Assembly: GCF_023195515.1 (NCBI RefSeq)
Contig: NZ_JALPKR020000002.1
Coordinates: 620,001-684,000, forward strand
From: Variovorax sp. S12S4
GTDB taxonomy: Bacteria > Pseudomonadota > Gammaproteobacteria > Burkholderiales > Burkholderiaceae_C
Direction: 5' to 3'
Length of the DNA stretch: 64,000 nt
Shown here: piece after piece, positions 26,274-36,687 of the stretch
Layout: every line of letters begins with the position of its first letter
How positions within the stretch are numbered: the first letter of the stretch is position 1
The notes under the pieces: model-generated
Told to the model about the DNA's origin: nothing
Database searches by the model: none
Seen by the model: only the letters and a program-made list of their open reading frames with translations
Translations under genes and position numbers: made by a program

Positions 26274-27839
26274 CTAGAACAACTTCACGCGCACCAGCAA
26301 CTGCATGGCGAGCAATCCCAATACAAATCCTATGCCACCGTAGATGATGGTCTGCAGCAACCGGTTGGTGCGCTTTTGCGCGGCCAGCAGTTCGAGCAGC
26401 TCGCGGCGGTTGTCGGCCGGCCGATTTTCAAGGAAATCGTGCAGCAGCCGCGGCAGTTGCGGCAGCAGTTTTGCGTAGCGCGGCGCCTCGGCCTTGAGCT
26501 GCTGGAACAGCTTCCTGGGGCCGATCTGATCGACCATCCACTTTTCGAGGAATGGCTTGGCGGTGTGCCAGAGGTCGAGCTCCGGGTCGAGCTGGCGGCC
26601 CAGGCCCTCGATGTTGAGCAGGGTCTTCTGCAGCAGTACCAGTTGCGGCTGGATCTCGACGTGAAAGCGCCGCGAGGTCTGGAACAGCCGCATCAGCACC
26701 ATGCCGAGCGAGATTTCCTTCAATGGCCGGTCGAAATACGGCTCGCACACGGTGCGGATTGCCGCCTCCAGCTCGTCGATGCGGGTGCCTTCGGGCACCC
26801 AGCCGCTTTCCAGGTGCAGCTCGGCCACGCGCTTGTAGTCGCGCCGGAAGAAGGCCACGAAGTTCTGCGCCAGGTATTCCTTGTCCGACTCCGTGAGCGT
26901 GCCGATGATCCCGAAATCGAGCGAGATGTAGCGCCCGAAGGTCTCCGGTGCCAGACTCACCTGGATGTTGCCCGGGTGCATGTCGGCGTGAAAGAAGCCG
27001 TCGCGGAACACCTGGGTGAAGAAGATCGTGACGCCGTCGCGAGCGAGCTTGGGAATGTCGACACCGGCCGCGCGCAGACGGTCGAGCTGTGCAATGGGCA
27101 CGCCGTTCATGCGCTCCATCACGATCACCTCGGGGTGGCAGAAGTCCCAGAACATCTCGGGGATGAGCACCAGGTCGAGTTCGGCCATGTTGCGGCGCAA
27201 CTGGGCCGCATTGGCCGCTTCCCGCACCAGGTCGAGCTCGTCGTGCAGGTACTTGTCGAACTCGCCGACCACCTCGCGCGGCTTCAGGCGCTTGCCGTCG
27301 GGCGATAGCCGCTCGACCCAGCCGGCCATCATGGCCATGAGGGCAAGGTCTTTCTCGATCACGCCGCGCATGCTGGGGCGCAGCACCTTGACGGCCACCT
27401 CCCGTACCTCGCCCTGATTGGTGCGGATGGTCGCAAAGTGGACCTGGGCAATGGACGCGCTGGCAATTGGCGTCTCGTCGAACTGCACGAACACATCGCC
27501 CACCGGTCGGCGGAAGGCCCGCTCGATGGTGGCAATGGCCACGGACGACGGGAACGGCGGCACGCGGTCCTGCAGAAAGGCAAGCTCGTCGGCAATGTCG
27601 GGCGGCAGCAGGTCGCGCCGGGTGGAGAGCACCTGGCCGAACTTCACGAAGATGGGGCCCAGCCGCTCGAGCGCCTCGCGCAGGCGCTGGCCGCGCGGCG
27701 CGTCGAGGTTGCGGCCGATGGAAACGACCCGCGCCACCACGCGCAACCAGGGTTTCTGGAAGCTCGTGAGCACGAGTTCGTCCAGGCCGTAGCGCAGCGC
27801 GACCCAGACGATGAAGAATCCGCGGTAGAAGCGCCTCAT
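26274..27839 (-). CDS. ubiB: Ubiquinone biosynthesis atypical kinase UbiB
   Basis: The 521-residue ADCK-family protein has the KxGQ motif ([16 protein letters not shown]) and the kinase-like core [28 protein letters not shown] and SLDFGIIG. Two C-terminal membrane helices ([20 protein letters not shown]) anchor it. It supports ubiquinone synthesis, probably as an ATPase extracting lipid intermediates. ATG 27839 overlaps the ubiJ stop as ATGA; the longer frame to 27998 runs into ubiJ. Confidence 0.96.
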   Translation of the reverse strand: MRRFYRGFFIVWVALRYGLDELVLTSFQKPWLRVVARVVSIGRNLDAPRGQRLREALERLGPIFVKFGQVLSTRRDLLPPDIADELAFLQDRVPPFPSSVAIATIERAFRRPVGDVFVQFDETPIASASIAQVHFATIRTNQGEVREVAVKVLRPSMRGVIEKDLALMAMMAGWVERLSPDGKRLKPREVVGEFDKYLHDELDLVREAANAAQLRRNMAELDLVLIPEMFWDFCHPEVIVMERMNGVPIAQLDRLRAAGVDIPKLARDGVTIFFTQVFRDGFFHADMHPGNIQVSLAPETFGRYISLDFGIIGTLTESDKEYLAQNFVAFFRRDYKRVAELHLESGWVPEGTRIDELEAAIRTVCEPYFDRPLKEISLGMVLMRLFQTSRRFHVEIQPQLVLLQKTLLNIEGLGRQLDPELDLWHTAKPFLEKWMVDQIGPRKLFQQLKAEAPRYAKLLPQLPRLLHDFLENRPADNRRELLELLAAQKRTNRLLQTIIYGGIGFVLGLLAMQLLVRVKLF

Positions 27840-28405
27840 TCGGCCGTGCTCGCCGGGCCGGCCGCCGAACCGCCGGCTTGCGGGGGCTTGCCGCCGACGA
27901 ACTGGCGCAGCGCGCCCGCCACCTTGCGGGCGCCGTTGGCGATGGTGTGTGCCGGCACGTCGCCAATCAGGCGCGCGAGGTCGTCCTCGACGTCCCAACG
28001 CACATGGTCGACCAGCCAGTTGACCTCGGCCGCAAGCTGCACGTCGCCGATGATCTGCACCGATGGCTTGTCGCCACGCAGCGTGGCGCGCGCCAGGTCG
28101 AAGGGGGACTCATCCGTGACGGTGAGTGTGAGCTCAGGCACCGAGCCCGGCGGCGCCAGGTCGAGCAGGCCGGCGGGCGTGGCCACCAGCTCCATCGTGA
28201 CGAAGCGCCACTGGAAGCGCACCACCCGCCCCTGCTGCCGCAGCAGCCGCTGCTGGGCTTCGGGCTCCTGCTGCAGCACATGGTTGAGAAACAGCACCGC
28301 GCGGTGCTGGATCTCGTGCACAGCCCAGGCGGGTGGCTGCAGCCGTTCGCCGATGCGATTGAACAGGTCGTCGAGAAAAGAAAATGGGGACGATGGTGTG
28401 GCCAT
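27836..28405 (-). CDS. ubiJ: Ubiquinone biosynthesis accessory factor UbiJ (SCP2 domain)
   Basis: The 189-residue protein has an N-terminal SCP2-type lipid-binding part ([28 protein letters not shown]) and a C-terminal helical section ([31 protein letters not shown]). This is the UbiJ layout, which organises the Ubi enzyme complex in the cytosol. A Gly/Ala-rich tail ends the protein. Its place between ubiE and ubiB fits the ubiE-ubiJ-ubiB order of proteobacteria, although a Tim44-like gene is inserted here. Confidence 0.93.
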   Translation of the reverse strand: MATPSSPFSFLDDLFNRIGERLQPPAWAVHEIQHRAVLFLNHVLQQEPEAQQRLLRQQGRVVRFQWRFVTMELVATPAGLLDLAPPGSVPELTLTVTDESPFDLARATLRGDKPSVQIIGDVQLAAEVNWLVDHVRWDVEDDLARLIGDVPAHTIANGARKVAGALRQFVGGKPPQAGGSAAGPASTAE

Positions 28406-28453
28406 GTCCCCATTATCGGTTCTGTAAGCGGCCTCATGGCCGCCGGAATGCGC

Positions 28454-29479
28454 TTACTGCAGCGCTTGCACGCCTGCGACCAGCCAGCCGCTGTTGCCGC
28501 TGACGGGCTTGGTCATGTTCCAGACTTCGCGGAACGGGCCCGGGCCGGCCGAGTCGTCCTCGCGGATCATGCCGGAGAACTCCACGCTGGCCATGTAGGC
28601 GTCTGCCAGTTCCTCGATGCCGAGCAGCTTGGCGTCGAGCATCACCACCTCGGTCTTGTTCGGCGCGCCGCCGGTATGGCTGGCGCGGTCGGCCAGCTGC
28701 GTGCGGATTTCGTCGACCATGCTGTCGGTCATCATGGAGCGCAGCGTGGTGACGTCGGCGCGGTCCCAGGCGTCTTGCAGCGTGACGAAGTTGCGCTTGG
28801 CCGCGCCAAGGAAGCCGTCCACGTCGAAGCCGACCGGAATGCCCCACGACTGCGAGCCCGAGAGCGCCGAGCCGATCATGCTGCCGCCGGCCGCGGCACC
28901 CGCCGCGGAAAGGCTGCTGCCATGCCGCTCGTCGGTGTGCGCGGGCGAGGCGTCAAAGGCGGTTGCGTTGCGCTCCCACGGCCGTGCCGAGGCGTCGTTG
29001 CCGACGTTGGCGGGGCTGTACTGCGCAGGCGCGCTGGCGTTGGCCGGGTTGCCCGCGCCCTGGAAGGCGAAGCCGCCCTGGCGGCTGGCGCCCGACGAGG
29101 CGGCCGAACGCGCCTTGAACATGCGCCACACAAACAGGCCGGCCATGACCAGCAGGCCGATCAGCAGGATGTTGGCAAAGCCGGCGCCAAGGCCGAGCGA
29201 ATTTGCAAGCCAGGCCAGGCCCAGGCCGGCGGCCAGGCCGCCGAGCATTGCACCCCATGGGCGCTTGGGTGCCGCGGCAGCGGGCGCCGGCGTTGCGGGC
29301 CGCGGCGCTGCGTTGGTTGCGTTTTGCTGCGCGGGCGCGCTGGGCGATGCGGCTTCGCGCTGCGTCACGTTGGACGATTGGCGACCGACCGATTTGCCGC
29401 CGCCGATGCGGGCTGCATCGGCCTGCACGCTGACCAGGGCCAGCACGCAAGCCAGGAACAAAGAACTCAAACTTTTCAT
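28454..29479 (-). CDS. Tim44-like domain protein
   Basis: The 341-residue protein has an N-terminal signal peptide (SLFLACVLALVSVQADA), a Ser/Ala/Pro-rich linker (25-75), two membrane helices around residues 75-115 (LGGLAAGLGLAWLA and ILLIGLLVMAGLFVW), and a C-terminal Tim44-like domain (about 205-341) with LQDAWDRADVTTLRSMMTD and DAYMASVEFSGMIRED. The cellular role of bacterial Tim44-like proteins is not settled. It is placed between ubiE and ubiJ. Confidence 0.9.
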   Translation of the reverse strand: MKSLSSLFLACVLALVSVQADAARIGGGKSVGRQSSNVTQREAASPSAPAQQNATNAAPRPATPAPAAAAPKRPWGAMLGGLAAGLGLAWLANSLGLGAGFANILLIGLLVMAGLFVWRMFKARSAASSGASRQGGFAFQGAGNPANASAPAQYSPANVGNDASARPWERNATAFDASPAHTDERHGSSLSAAGAAAGGSMIGSALSGSQSWGIPVGFDVDGFLGAAKRNFVTLQDAWDRADVTTLRSMMTDSMVDEIRTQLADRASHTGGAPNKTEVVMLDAKLLGIEELADAYMASVEFSGMIREDDSAGPGPFREVWNMTKPVSGNSGWLVAGVQALQ

Positions 29480-29513
29480 GTCGTCTCCTCTTTAGAGCGA
29501 AGAATTCGCGTCA

Positions 29514-30245
29514 TCAACACTTGATTCCAACATGAAGGGCGACCACGCCACCCGTCATGTTGTGATAGTCCACATGCCCGAAACCGCCCTCTTTCATGAG
29601 GGTCTTGAGCTCGTCCTGCGCGGGATGCATCCGGATCGACTCGGCCAGGTAGCGGTAGCTGGCGTCGTCGCCCGCCACCAGCTTGCCCAGGCGCGGCAGC
29701 ACATTGAACGAATACCAGTCGTAGGCCTTTGCGAGCGGCTTGGCCACCTTCGAGAACTCGAGCACCAGGAGCTTGCCGCGCGGCTTGAGCACGCGGTTCA
29801 TTTCCTTCAGCGCAATGTCCTTGTGCGTCATGTTGCGCAGGCCGAAGGCGACGGTCACCACGTCGAAGTGGTCGCTCGGAAAGGGCAGCTTCTCAGCGTC
29901 GCACACCAGCGTGGGCAGCGCGACGCCGGCATCGAGCAGGCGGTCGCGGCCAGTGCGCAGCATGGCTTCGTTGATGTCGGTGTGCACCACCTGGCCGCTG
30001 GCGCCGACCTTCTTGGAGAAAGCCAGTGCGAGGTCGCCGGTGCCGCCCGCGATGTCGAGCACGCGCGAGCCTTCGCCCACGTTGGCCACCATCACGGTGT
30101 AGGCCTTCCAGGCGCGATGCAGCCCCATCGACATCAGGTCGTTCATGAGGTCGTAACGCGTGGCGACGGAGTCGAAGACGCCGCGAACACGTTGCGCTTT
30201 CTCGCTTTCGTCGACTTTTTCGAAGCCGAAGTGGGTGGTGCTCAT
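29514..30245 (-). CDS. ubiE: Ubiquinone/menaquinone C-methyltransferase UbiE
   Basis: The 243-residue SAM-dependent enzyme methylates the quinone ring. Motifs are [25 protein letters not shown] near the start, the SAM loop [37 protein letters not shown], and [21 protein letters not shown] near the end. ATG 30245 ([11 protein letters not shown]) matches the family start, so I prefer it to the in-frame start at 30272. Tim44-like, ubiJ and ubiB genes follow on the same strand. Confidence 0.97.
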   Translation of the reverse strand: MSTTHFGFEKVDESEKAQRVRGVFDSVATRYDLMNDLMSMGLHRAWKAYTVMVANVGEGSRVLDIAGGTGDLALAFSKKVGASGQVVHTDINEAMLRTGRDRLLDAGVALPTLVCDAEKLPFPSDHFDVVTVAFGLRNMTHKDIALKEMNRVLKPRGKLLVLEFSKVAKPLAKAYDWYSFNVLPRLGKLVAGDDASYRYLAESIRMHPAQDELKTLMKEGGFGHVDYHNMTGGVVALHVGIKC

Positions 30246-30349
30246 TGGCCTGATATTAGGCCGGAAGCACACACCTCAAGATGGCGACCCTGCGAAGACG
30301 CCGGGCATTTGTTGCTTTTTCTTCAAATAGCGGGGCGCTGCAGAGCGCG

Positions 30350-30383
30350 CCGCGCTTGCGTGCGCGGCTATCTTTTCGGTAGC
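30350..30383. repeat. Tandem hairpins between DUF971 gene and ubiE
   Basis: CCGCGC at 30350-30355 pairs with GCGCGG at 30362-30367, and right beside it GCTA at 30367-30370 pairs with TAGC at 30380-30383 around an AT-rich loop. This resembles, from memory, a palindromic repeat found between genes in Comamonadaceae. It lies in the 154-base gap on the minus-strand route and may weaken or end transcription before ubiE. Confidence 0.4.
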
Positions 30384-30399
30384 GGAGGCCGTTTGGGGC

Positions 30400-30813
30400 T
30401 CAGTGGCTGCTGCAGGCGGAGCCGCCCTTGTCGATCATCGGCGCGTCGCGGTCCACGCCCGCGGCGGCAAGCCGGTGTTCGTATTCGGCCCAGAGCTCGG
30501 CCTGCTTGGCGCCGAGTTCATACAGCAGGTTCCACGAGAAGATGCCCGTGTCGTGCCCGTCGCTGAAGACCGGCTGCACGGCGTAGTTGCCCACCGGCTT
30601 CAGGTCGACCAGCTCGACTTCGCGCTTGCCGGTCTGCAGCACTTCCTGGCCCGGGCCGTGGCCCTGCACTTCGGCGGATGGCGAATAGATGCGCATCAGC
30701 TCGAACGGAATGCGGAAGGTGGCGCCGTCCGAGAACCCGACCTCGAGCATGCGCGACTGGCCGTGCACGGTGATCGATTGCGGCGTCGGTGCGCCGGCTT
30801 GCAAACCTGCCAT
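30400..30813 (-). CDS. DUF971 domain-containing protein
   Basis: The 137-residue protein has the DUF971 fold (related to the N-terminus of gamma-butyrobetaine hydroxylase). Typical segments are ITVHGQSRMLEVGFSDGATFRIPFELMRIYSPSAEVQGHG, VGNYAVQPVFSDGHDTGIFSWNLLYELG and the C-terminal SACSSH. Some relatives are linked to iron-sulfur protein function. Its ATG overlaps the stop of the HIT gene as ATGA. It is the last gene of the serA-oxidoreductase-HIT-DUF971 run. Confidence 0.9.
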   Translation of the reverse strand: MAGLQAGAPTPQSITVHGQSRMLEVGFSDGATFRIPFELMRIYSPSAEVQGHGPGQEVLQTGKREVELVDLKPVGNYAVQPVFSDGHDTGIFSWNLLYELGAKQAELWAEYEHRLAAAGVDRDAPMIDKGGSACSSH

Positions 30814-31268
30814 CAGAAGCTCCTTGTGCCCAGTCGGGCAATCATCTCACTCTCGAGCGCGGGCAGGCGCGCGGCCACTGAGGCCTCTTGGGCCGCGTTC
30901 GCCTCGCGCTGCACCGGCGCCCACACGGAGCCGGGAAAATGGGTGTCGTCGGCAAACCGCGCAATCACATGCCAATGCAGGTGCGGCACCATGTTGCCGA
31001 GCGCCGCGAGGTTGATCTTGGCCGGCGAGAGGTGCTCGCGCAGGCACTGCTCGACCACCGCGACGGCTTCCATGCACAGCACGCGGTCAGCGGCGCTGAG
31101 GTCGGAAAACTCCGCCGCATGCTCGCGCCAGATCACGCGGTAGAAAGCCGGGAAGCCGGCCTCTTCGGCATGAATGACGCGAAGCTTCGCGCCTTCGAAC
31201 ACGACGCGGCCACCCGGGCCTTCGCAGAACGGACAGCCCGGGACCGGGCCGGTGGCGGCCATGGTCAT
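30813..31268 (-). CDS. HIT-family hydrolase
   Basis: The 151-residue protein has the histidine triad [10 protein letters not shown] (HxHxH) and an N-terminal zinc-like CPFC motif ([10 protein letters not shown]). HIT proteins hydrolyse dinucleotide polyphosphates or nucleotidyl conjugates; the substrate here is unknown. Its ATG at 31268 overlaps the oxidoreductase stop as ATGA, and its stop overlaps the DUF971 start in the same way, so all three are coupled. A second in-frame ATG at 31262 is possible. Confidence 0.92.
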   Translation of the reverse strand: MTMAATGPVPGCPFCEGPGGRVVFEGAKLRVIHAEEAGFPAFYRVIWREHAAEFSDLSAADRVLCMEAVAVVEQCLREHLSPAKINLAALGNMVPHLHWHVIARFADDTHFPGSVWAPVQREANAAQEASVAARLPALESEMIARLGTRSF

Positions 31269-34200
31269 ACCAGCACTCGCTCGATGCCGCCATGGTTGGC
31301 GGCGGCCACGTATTCGGGCATCCAGTTCTTGCCGAGAATCTTGTTGGCCATTTCGACCACGATGTAGTCGGCTTCGAGCAGCCCGTTGTTCAAGTCGTTG
31401 CCGTAGCGCGAGAGGCCTTGCAGGCAGCTCGGGCAGCTGGTCAGGATCTTGACGTTGTCCTTCTCGCCGACCTGGCCGTTAGCGCGCAGCGCGGCCTCGC
31501 CCTTCTTGAGCTCTTCTTCCTTGCGGAAGCGGATCTGCGTGGAGATGTCGGGCCGCGACACGCCCAGCGTGCCCGATTCGCCGCAGCAGCGGTCGTTCTT
31601 GAGCACGTTGTCGCCGACCAGCGCCTTCACGGTCTTCATCGGGTCCTGCAGCTTCATGGGGCTGTGGCAGGGGTCGTGGTAGAGATAGCCACCACCCGCG
31701 GCATCGGCCAGCGTGATGCCCTTCTCGAGCAGGTACTCGTGGATGTCGATGATGCGGCAGCCCGGGAAGATCTTGTCGAACTGGTAGCCCTGCAGCTGGT
31801 CGTAGCAGGTGCCGCAGCTCACCACCACTGTCTTGATGTCGAGGTAGTTGAGCGTGTTGGCGACGCGGTGGAAGAGCACGCGGTTGTCCGTGATCATCTT
31901 CTCGGCCTTGTCGAACTGGCCGCTGCCGCGCTGCGGGTAGCCGCAGCACAGGTAGCCCGGCGGCAGCACGGTCTGCACGCCCGCATGCCAGAGCATGGCC
32001 TGCGTGGCCAGGCCCACCTGCGAGAACAGCCGCTCCGAACCACAGCCCGGAAAGTAGAAGACGGCCTCGGTTTCCGAGGTGGTCGCCTTCGGGTTGCGGA
32101 TGATCGGCACGTAGTCGGCGTCCTCGATGTCGAGCAGCGCGCGCGCCGTCTTCTTCGGCAGGTTGCCCGGCATCTTCTTGTTGATGAAGTGGATCACCTG
32201 CTCTTTCAGCGGCGCCGGGCCCAGCGTGGCCGGCGGTGCGGCCGTCTGCTTGCGGGCAAGCCCGCGCAGCAGGTCGTTGGCCAGGCGCTGCGCCTTGAAG
32301 CCGATGCCCACCATGCCCGCGCGCACTGCCTTGATGGTCTGCGGGTTGGTCGCGTTGAGGAAGAACATCGCGGCCGCATTGCCGGGGCGGAAGCTCTTCT
32401 GCCCCATCTTGCGCAGCAGGTTGCGCATGTTCATCGACACGTCGCCGAAGTCGATCTTCACCGGGCACGGCGTGAGGCACTTGTGGCACACGGTGCAGTG
32501 GTCGGCCACGTCCTCGAACTCTTCCCAGTGCTTGATGCTGATGCCGCGGCGGGTCTGCTCCTCGTACAGGAAGGCTTCCACCAGCAGCGAGGTCGCGAGG
32601 ATCTTGTTGCGCGGGCTGTACAGCAGGTTGGCGCGCGGCACGTGCGTGGCGCACACCGGCTTGCACTTGCCGCAGCGCAGGCAGTCCTTCACGCTGTCGG
32701 CAATGGCGCCGATGTCGCTCTGCTGCATGATGAGCGACTCATGCCCCATGAGCCCGAAGCTCGGCGTGTAGGCGTTGGTCAGGTCGGCATGCAGCTCGAT
32801 GTTCTGCCCGGCGGGCGCGCGCAGCAGCTTGCCTTTGTTGAAGCGGCCTTCGGGGTCGACGCGCTGCTTGTAGTCCATGAAGGGCGCGAGCTCTTCGTCA
32901 CTCAGGAATTCGAGCTTGGTAATGCCGATGCCGTGCTCGCCCGAAATCACGCCGTCGAGGCTGCGCGCCAGCGCCATGATGCGCACCACCGCGGCGTGCG
33001 CGGTCTGCAGCATGTCGTAGTTGTCGCTGTTGATGGGGATGTTGGTGTGCACGTTGCCGTCGCCCGCGTGCATGTGCAGCGCCACCCACACGCGACCCTT
33101 GAGCACCTGCTTGTGAATGGCCGTGCACTCGGCCAGGATCGGCGCGAACTCGGCGCCCGAGAAGATTTCCTGCAGCGGCTGGCGCAGCTGGGTCTTCCAG
33201 CTGGCTCGCAAGGTGTGGTCCTGCAGCTGCGGAAACAGCGTGTCGACGTCGCGCAGCCATTCGGCCCAGAGCGCACGCACGCCCTGCACCAGTGCCACGG
33301 CCTGCGCCACGCGGTCTTCCAGCAGCTCGGCCGCCGGAATCTCGTGCGCATCGTCGGTCTTGCCGAGCGGCAGGTTGCCGCGCAGCAGAAAGGCCTCGAG
33401 CGCATCGGTGAGCGCGAGCTTGTTCTGAAGCGAGAGCTCGATGTTGATGCGCTCGATGCCGTCGCTGTACTCGGCCATGCGCGGCAGCGGAATCACCACG
33501 TCTTCGTTGATCTTGAAGGCGTTGGTGTGCTTGCTGATGGCCGCCGTGCGCTTGCGGTCGAGCCAGAATTTCTTGCGCGCCTCGGGGCTGATGGCAATGA
33601 AGCCTTCGCCGCTGCGCGAATTGGCGATGCGCACCACTTCAGAGGTGACGCGCGCCACGGCGTCGGCGTCGTCGCCCGCGATGTCGCCGAACAGCACCAT
33701 CTTGGGCAGTCCGCCGTGCTTCTTCGACTTGGTGGCGTAGCCCACGGCCTTCAGGTAGCGATCATCCAGGTGTTCGAGGCCCGCCAGCAGCACGCCGCTA
33801 CGCTTCTGCTCGGCGAACATGAAGTCCTTGATCTCGACGATGCTGGGCACCGCGTCCTTGGCATTGCCGAAGAATTCGAGGCACACGGTGCGCGTGTGCG
33901 CCGGCATGCGGTGCACCACCCAGCGGCAGCTGGTAATGAGGCCGTCGCAGCCCTCTTTCTGGATGCCGGGCAGGCCCGAGAGGAACTTGTCGGTCACGTC
34001 CTTGCCGAGGCCTTCCTTGCGGAAGGTGCGGCCCGGAATGTCCAGGCGCTCGGTGCGCAGCTTGGTCTTGCCGTCGGCAGCGTAGTACTGCAGCTCGAAC
34101 ACGGCGCTCTCGGCGTCGTGGATCTTGCCCAGGTTGTGGCCGATGCGCGTGACTTCGAGCCATTCGGCCTGCGGCGTGACCATGCGCCAAGAGGCCAGGT

Positions 34201-35143
34201 TGTCGAGCGCCGTGCCCCAGAGCACGGCCTTCTTGCCGCCGGCGTTCATTGCCACGTTGCCGCCGACGCACGAGGCTTCGGCGGAGGTGGGGTCGACCGC
34301 GAACACATAGCCGGCACGCTCGGCCGCGTCGGCCACGCGCTGGGTGACCACGCCCGCTTCGGTCCAGACGGTAGCCACGGGCGCTTCCAGGCCGGGGAGC
34401 GAGACCATCTCGACCTCGGTCATGGCCTCGAGCTTCTCGGTGTTGATGACCACGCTCTTCCACGTGAGCGGAATGGCGCCGCCGGTGTAGCCGGTGCCGC
34501 CGCCGCGCGGAATGATGGTCAGGCCCAGCTCGATGCAGCCCTTGACGAGCAGCGCCATCTCGGCCTCGGTGTCGGGGCACAGCACCACGAACGGATATTC
34601 GACGCGCCAGTCGGTCGCATCAGTCACGTGCGACACGCGCGAGAGGCCGTCGAACTTGATGTTGTCCTTGGCCGTGAGGCGGCCCAGCACGCGCGTGGCC
34701 TTGCGGCGCAGGGCCGCCACGTCGCGAAAAGCGGTGTCGAAGGCGGCAACGGCCTGGCCGACGAGCCCCGTGAGCTCACCCACGAGCTGGTCGCGCGGCA
34801 GGTCGCTGTCGGGGGTGCGGCGCTTCTGGACTTCGGCCAGGCGGTGCTTGAGCGCATCGACCAGCTGGCCGCGGCGGCGCGGGTTGTCGAGCAGGTCGTC
34901 GACGAGGTAGGGGTTGCGCTGCACCACCCAGATGTCGCCGAGCACTTCGTACAGCATGCGGGCCGATCGGCCGGTGCGGCGCTCGGCGCGCAGGGTCTGG
35001 AGCAGTTCCCAGCCGCGCTCGCCCAACAGGCGGATCACGATCTCTCGATCGGAAAAGCTGGTGTAGTTATAGGGGATCTCGCGCAGTCGTACAGGCTCTG
35101 CGGCCTGCGACAACAGCGTGGTCAACGCGGTCGGAGCATTCAT
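31265..35143 (-). CDS. Large FAD/FMN and Fe-S oxidoreductase (DUF3683, FAD_binding_4, CCG)
   Basis: The 1292-residue protein fuses an N-terminal DUF3683 region (1-180), a FAD-binding domain ([17 protein letters not shown], about 190-400), an FAD-linked C-terminal oxidase domain (to about 780, with [16 protein letters not shown]), two 4Fe-4S motifs ([11 protein letters not shown] near 818 and [12 protein letters not shown] near 882), and two CCG cysteine domains ([11 protein letters not shown] near 1029 and [10 protein letters not shown] near 1152). It should oxidise a D-2-hydroxyacid and feed electrons to quinone. E. coli YdiJ has a similar plan. It follows serA, 86 bases away. Confidence 0.92.
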   Translation of the reverse strand: MNAPTALTTLLSQAAEPVRLREIPYNYTSFSDREIVIRLLGERGWELLQTLRAERRTGRSARMLYEVLGDIWVVQRNPYLVDDLLDNPRRRGQLVDALKHRLAEVQKRRTPDSDLPRDQLVGELTGLVGQAVAAFDTAFRDVAALRRKATRVLGRLTAKDNIKFDGLSRVSHVTDATDWRVEYPFVVLCPDTEAEMALLVKGCIELGLTIIPRGGGTGYTGGAIPLTWKSVVINTEKLEAMTEVEMVSLPGLEAPVATVWTEAGVVTQRVADAAERAGYVFAVDPTSAEASCVGGNVAMNAGGKKAVLWGTALDNLASWRMVTPQAEWLEVTRIGHNLGKIHDAESAVFELQYYAADGKTKLRTERLDIPGRTFRKEGLGKDVTDKFLSGLPGIQKEGCDGLITSCRWVVHRMPAHTRTVCLEFFGNAKDAVPSIVEIKDFMFAEQKRSGVLLAGLEHLDDRYLKAVGYATKSKKHGGLPKMVLFGDIAGDDADAVARVTSEVVRIANSRSGEGFIAISPEARKKFWLDRKRTAAISKHTNAFKINEDVVIPLPRMAEYSDGIERINIELSLQNKLALTDALEAFLLRGNLPLGKTDDAHEIPAAELLEDRVAQAVALVQGVRALWAEWLRDVDTLFPQLQDHTLRASWKTQLRQPLQEIFSGAEFAPILAECTAIHKQVLKGRVWVALHMHAGDGNVHTNIPINSDNYDMLQTAHAAVVRIMALARSLDGVISGEHGIGITKLEFLSDEELAPFMDYKQRVDPEGRFNKGKLLRAPAGQNIELHADLTNAYTPSFGLMGHESLIMQQSDIGAIADSVKDCLRCGKCKPVCATHVPRANLLYSPRNKILATSLLVEAFLYEEQTRRGISIKHWEEFEDVADHCTVCHKCLTPCPVKIDFGDVSMNMRNLLRKMGQKSFRPGNAAAMFFLNATNPQTIKAVRAGMVGIGFKAQRLANDLLRGLARKQTAAPPATLGPAPLKEQVIHFINKKMPGNLPKKTARALLDIEDADYVPIIRNPKATTSETEAVFYFPGCGSERLFSQVGLATQAMLWHAGVQTVLPPGYLCCGYPQRGSGQFDKAEKMITDNRVLFHRVANTLNYLDIKTVVVSCGTCYDQLQGYQFDKIFPGCRIIDIHEYLLEKGITLADAAGGGYLYHDPCHSPMKLQDPMKTVKALVGDNVLKNDRCCGESGTLGVSRPDISTQIRFRKEEELKKGEAALRANGQVGEKDNVKILTSCPSCLQGLSRYGNDLNNGLLEADYIVVEMANKILGKNWMPEYVAAANHGGIERVLV

Positions 35144-35229
35144 CGGGGTGGCACCTCGGCCGGGCGCTGCGCGCCCATAGCCGGGGGTGGGATTTTAGGC
35201 CAGCGCCCGCGGGTTTGCCCGGAGGGGCC

Positions 35230-36462
35230 TTAGAACAGCACGCGGCTGCGGATCGTCCCGTTCACCTTGGCCAACTTTTCCAGCGCCAGGTCGGAGTACG
35301 CCGCGTCGATGTCCATCACCACGTAGCCGATCTTCTCGTTGGTCTGCAGGAACTGCGAGGAGATGTTGATGTTGTTGTCGGAGAAGATCTTGTTGATTTC
35401 CGACAGCACGCCGGGCACGTTGCGGTGCACGTGCAGCAGCCGGTGCTTGCCGGGGTGGGCCGGCAGCGCCACTTCCGGAAAGTTGACCGACGAAGTCGAG
35501 GTGCCGTTGTCGCTGTACTTCACCAGCTTTTCCGCCACCTCGAGGCCGATGTTGGCCTGCGCCTCCATGGTCGAGCCGCCGATGTGGGGGGTCAGAATCA
35601 CGTTGTCCAGGCCTCGCAAGGGCGACTGGAACTCGTCCTTGTTGGTGCGCGGCTCGACCGGAAAGACGTCGATGGCAGCGCCCAGCAGCTTTTTCTGCTT
35701 CAGGGCTTCGGCCAGCGGCTCGATCTCCACCACCGTCCCGCGCGAAGCGTTGATCAGGATGGAGCCCGGCTTCATGGCGGCGATTTCGGCCGCGCCGATC
35801 ATCCACTGGGTGGCCTGCGTCTCGGGCACATGCAGGGTCACGATGTCGCTCTGGGCCAGCAATTGGTGCAGTTCGCGCACCTGGCGCGCATTGCCCAGCG
35901 GCAGCTTGGTGACCACGTCGAAAAAAGCCACCTGCATGCCCAGCGCCTCGGCCAGCACCGACAGTTGGGCGCCAATGGAGCCGTAGCCCACGATGCCCAG
36001 CGTCTTGCCGCGGATCTCGAAGGCGTTTTCAGCCGACTTGAGCCAGCCGCCGCGATGCGCCACCGCGCTTTTTTCAGGCACGCCGCGCAAAAGAAGAATT
36101 GCTTCGGCCAGCACCAGCTCGGCCACCGAGCGGGTGTTGGAATAAGGTGCGTTGAACACCGCCACGCCATGCTCGCGCGCGGCTTCCAGGTCGACCTGGT
36201 TGGTGCCGATGCAGAAGCAACCCGCCGCCACCAGCTTCTGGGCGGCCGCAAAAACCTCGGCCGTCAGCTGCGTGCGCGAACGGATGCCCAGGAAGTGAAC
36301 GTCGGCGATCTTGGCCTTGAGCTCCGCATCAGGGAGCGCACCCGGCAGTGATTCCACATTGGTGTAGCCCGCGGCATGCAGGACCTCCACGGCGGAAGGG
36401 TGGATGCCTTCGAGCAAAAGGAACTTGATCCTGCTTTTGTCGAGGGAGGTTTTGCTGCTCAT
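35230..36462 (-). CDS. serA: D-3-phosphoglycerate dehydrogenase
   Basis: The 410-residue enzyme makes 3-phosphohydroxypyruvate, the first step of serine synthesis. It has the NAD motif GIVGYGSIGAQLSVLAEALGM, the catalytic Arg/Glu/His pattern (NASRGTVVEIEPLA, LTPHIGGSTMEAQ) and a C-terminal ACT domain (LLHVHRNVPGVLSEINKIFSDNNINISS), which usually binds serine for feedback control. The length equals E. coli SerA. ATG 36462 starts MSSKTSLDKSRIKFLLLEG; the frame to 36669 lacks family likeness. Confidence 0.97.
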   Translation of the reverse strand: MSSKTSLDKSRIKFLLLEGIHPSAVEVLHAAGYTNVESLPGALPDAELKAKIADVHFLGIRSRTQLTAEVFAAAQKLVAAGCFCIGTNQVDLEAAREHGVAVFNAPYSNTRSVAELVLAEAILLLRGVPEKSAVAHRGGWLKSAENAFEIRGKTLGIVGYGSIGAQLSVLAEALGMQVAFFDVVTKLPLGNARQVRELHQLLAQSDIVTLHVPETQATQWMIGAAEIAAMKPGSILINASRGTVVEIEPLAEALKQKKLLGAAIDVFPVEPRTNKDEFQSPLRGLDNVILTPHIGGSTMEAQANIGLEVAEKLVKYSDNGTSTSSVNFPEVALPAHPGKHRLLHVHRNVPGVLSEINKIFSDNNINISSQFLQTNEKIGYVVMDIDAAYSDLALEKLAKVNGTIRSRVLF

Positions 36463-36520
36463 GACGTACTCGCGAAAGCCCCGGCCACGGCAACAGGCTA
36501 GGCCGAAAAAGGGGAAGGCG

Positions 36521-36546
36521 ATGCTAGCATGCTGCGCCGCAGCATG
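36521..36546. promoter_or_regulatory. Overlapping palindromes in the serA-ugpB divergent gap
   Basis: ATGCTAGCAT at 36521-36530 is a perfect 10-base palindrome. It overlaps CATGCTGCG (36528-36536) and CGCAGCATG (36538-36546), a perfect 9-bp inverted repeat around one C. ATGCT/AGCAT half-sites therefore repeat four times in 26 bases. The site is 59-84 bases before the serA start and about 140 before ugpB, a good place for an operator. The regulator is unknown. Confidence 0.5.
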
Positions 36547-36687
36547 AGGGAGCTCACCCCGCCGGAAGCCTTGTGCCAAAGGGGTTTTCCCGATTGGAAA
36601 ATGACAACAGTCCGTGCGCCAATGTGACGCGGCCATGTCATCCATATGGCCTAGCATCCGCGCTTTCATTTCCCATCAGGAGTCTTC

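Noticed and set aside
31292..35233. Very long plus-strand ORF opposite the large oxidoreductase
   Set aside because: It is an antisense shadow caused by high GC codon use. Its His/Arg/Ala-rich translation has no domain, while the minus strand shows clear FAD and Fe-S motifs.
36600..36660. Possible Pho box upstream of ugpB (TGTGAC and ATGTCAT half-sites)
   Set aside because: The half-sites are 13 bases apart instead of 11 and the second 7-mer of any frame matches the consensus poorly. Phosphate control is likely from the family, but the sequence does not show the box.
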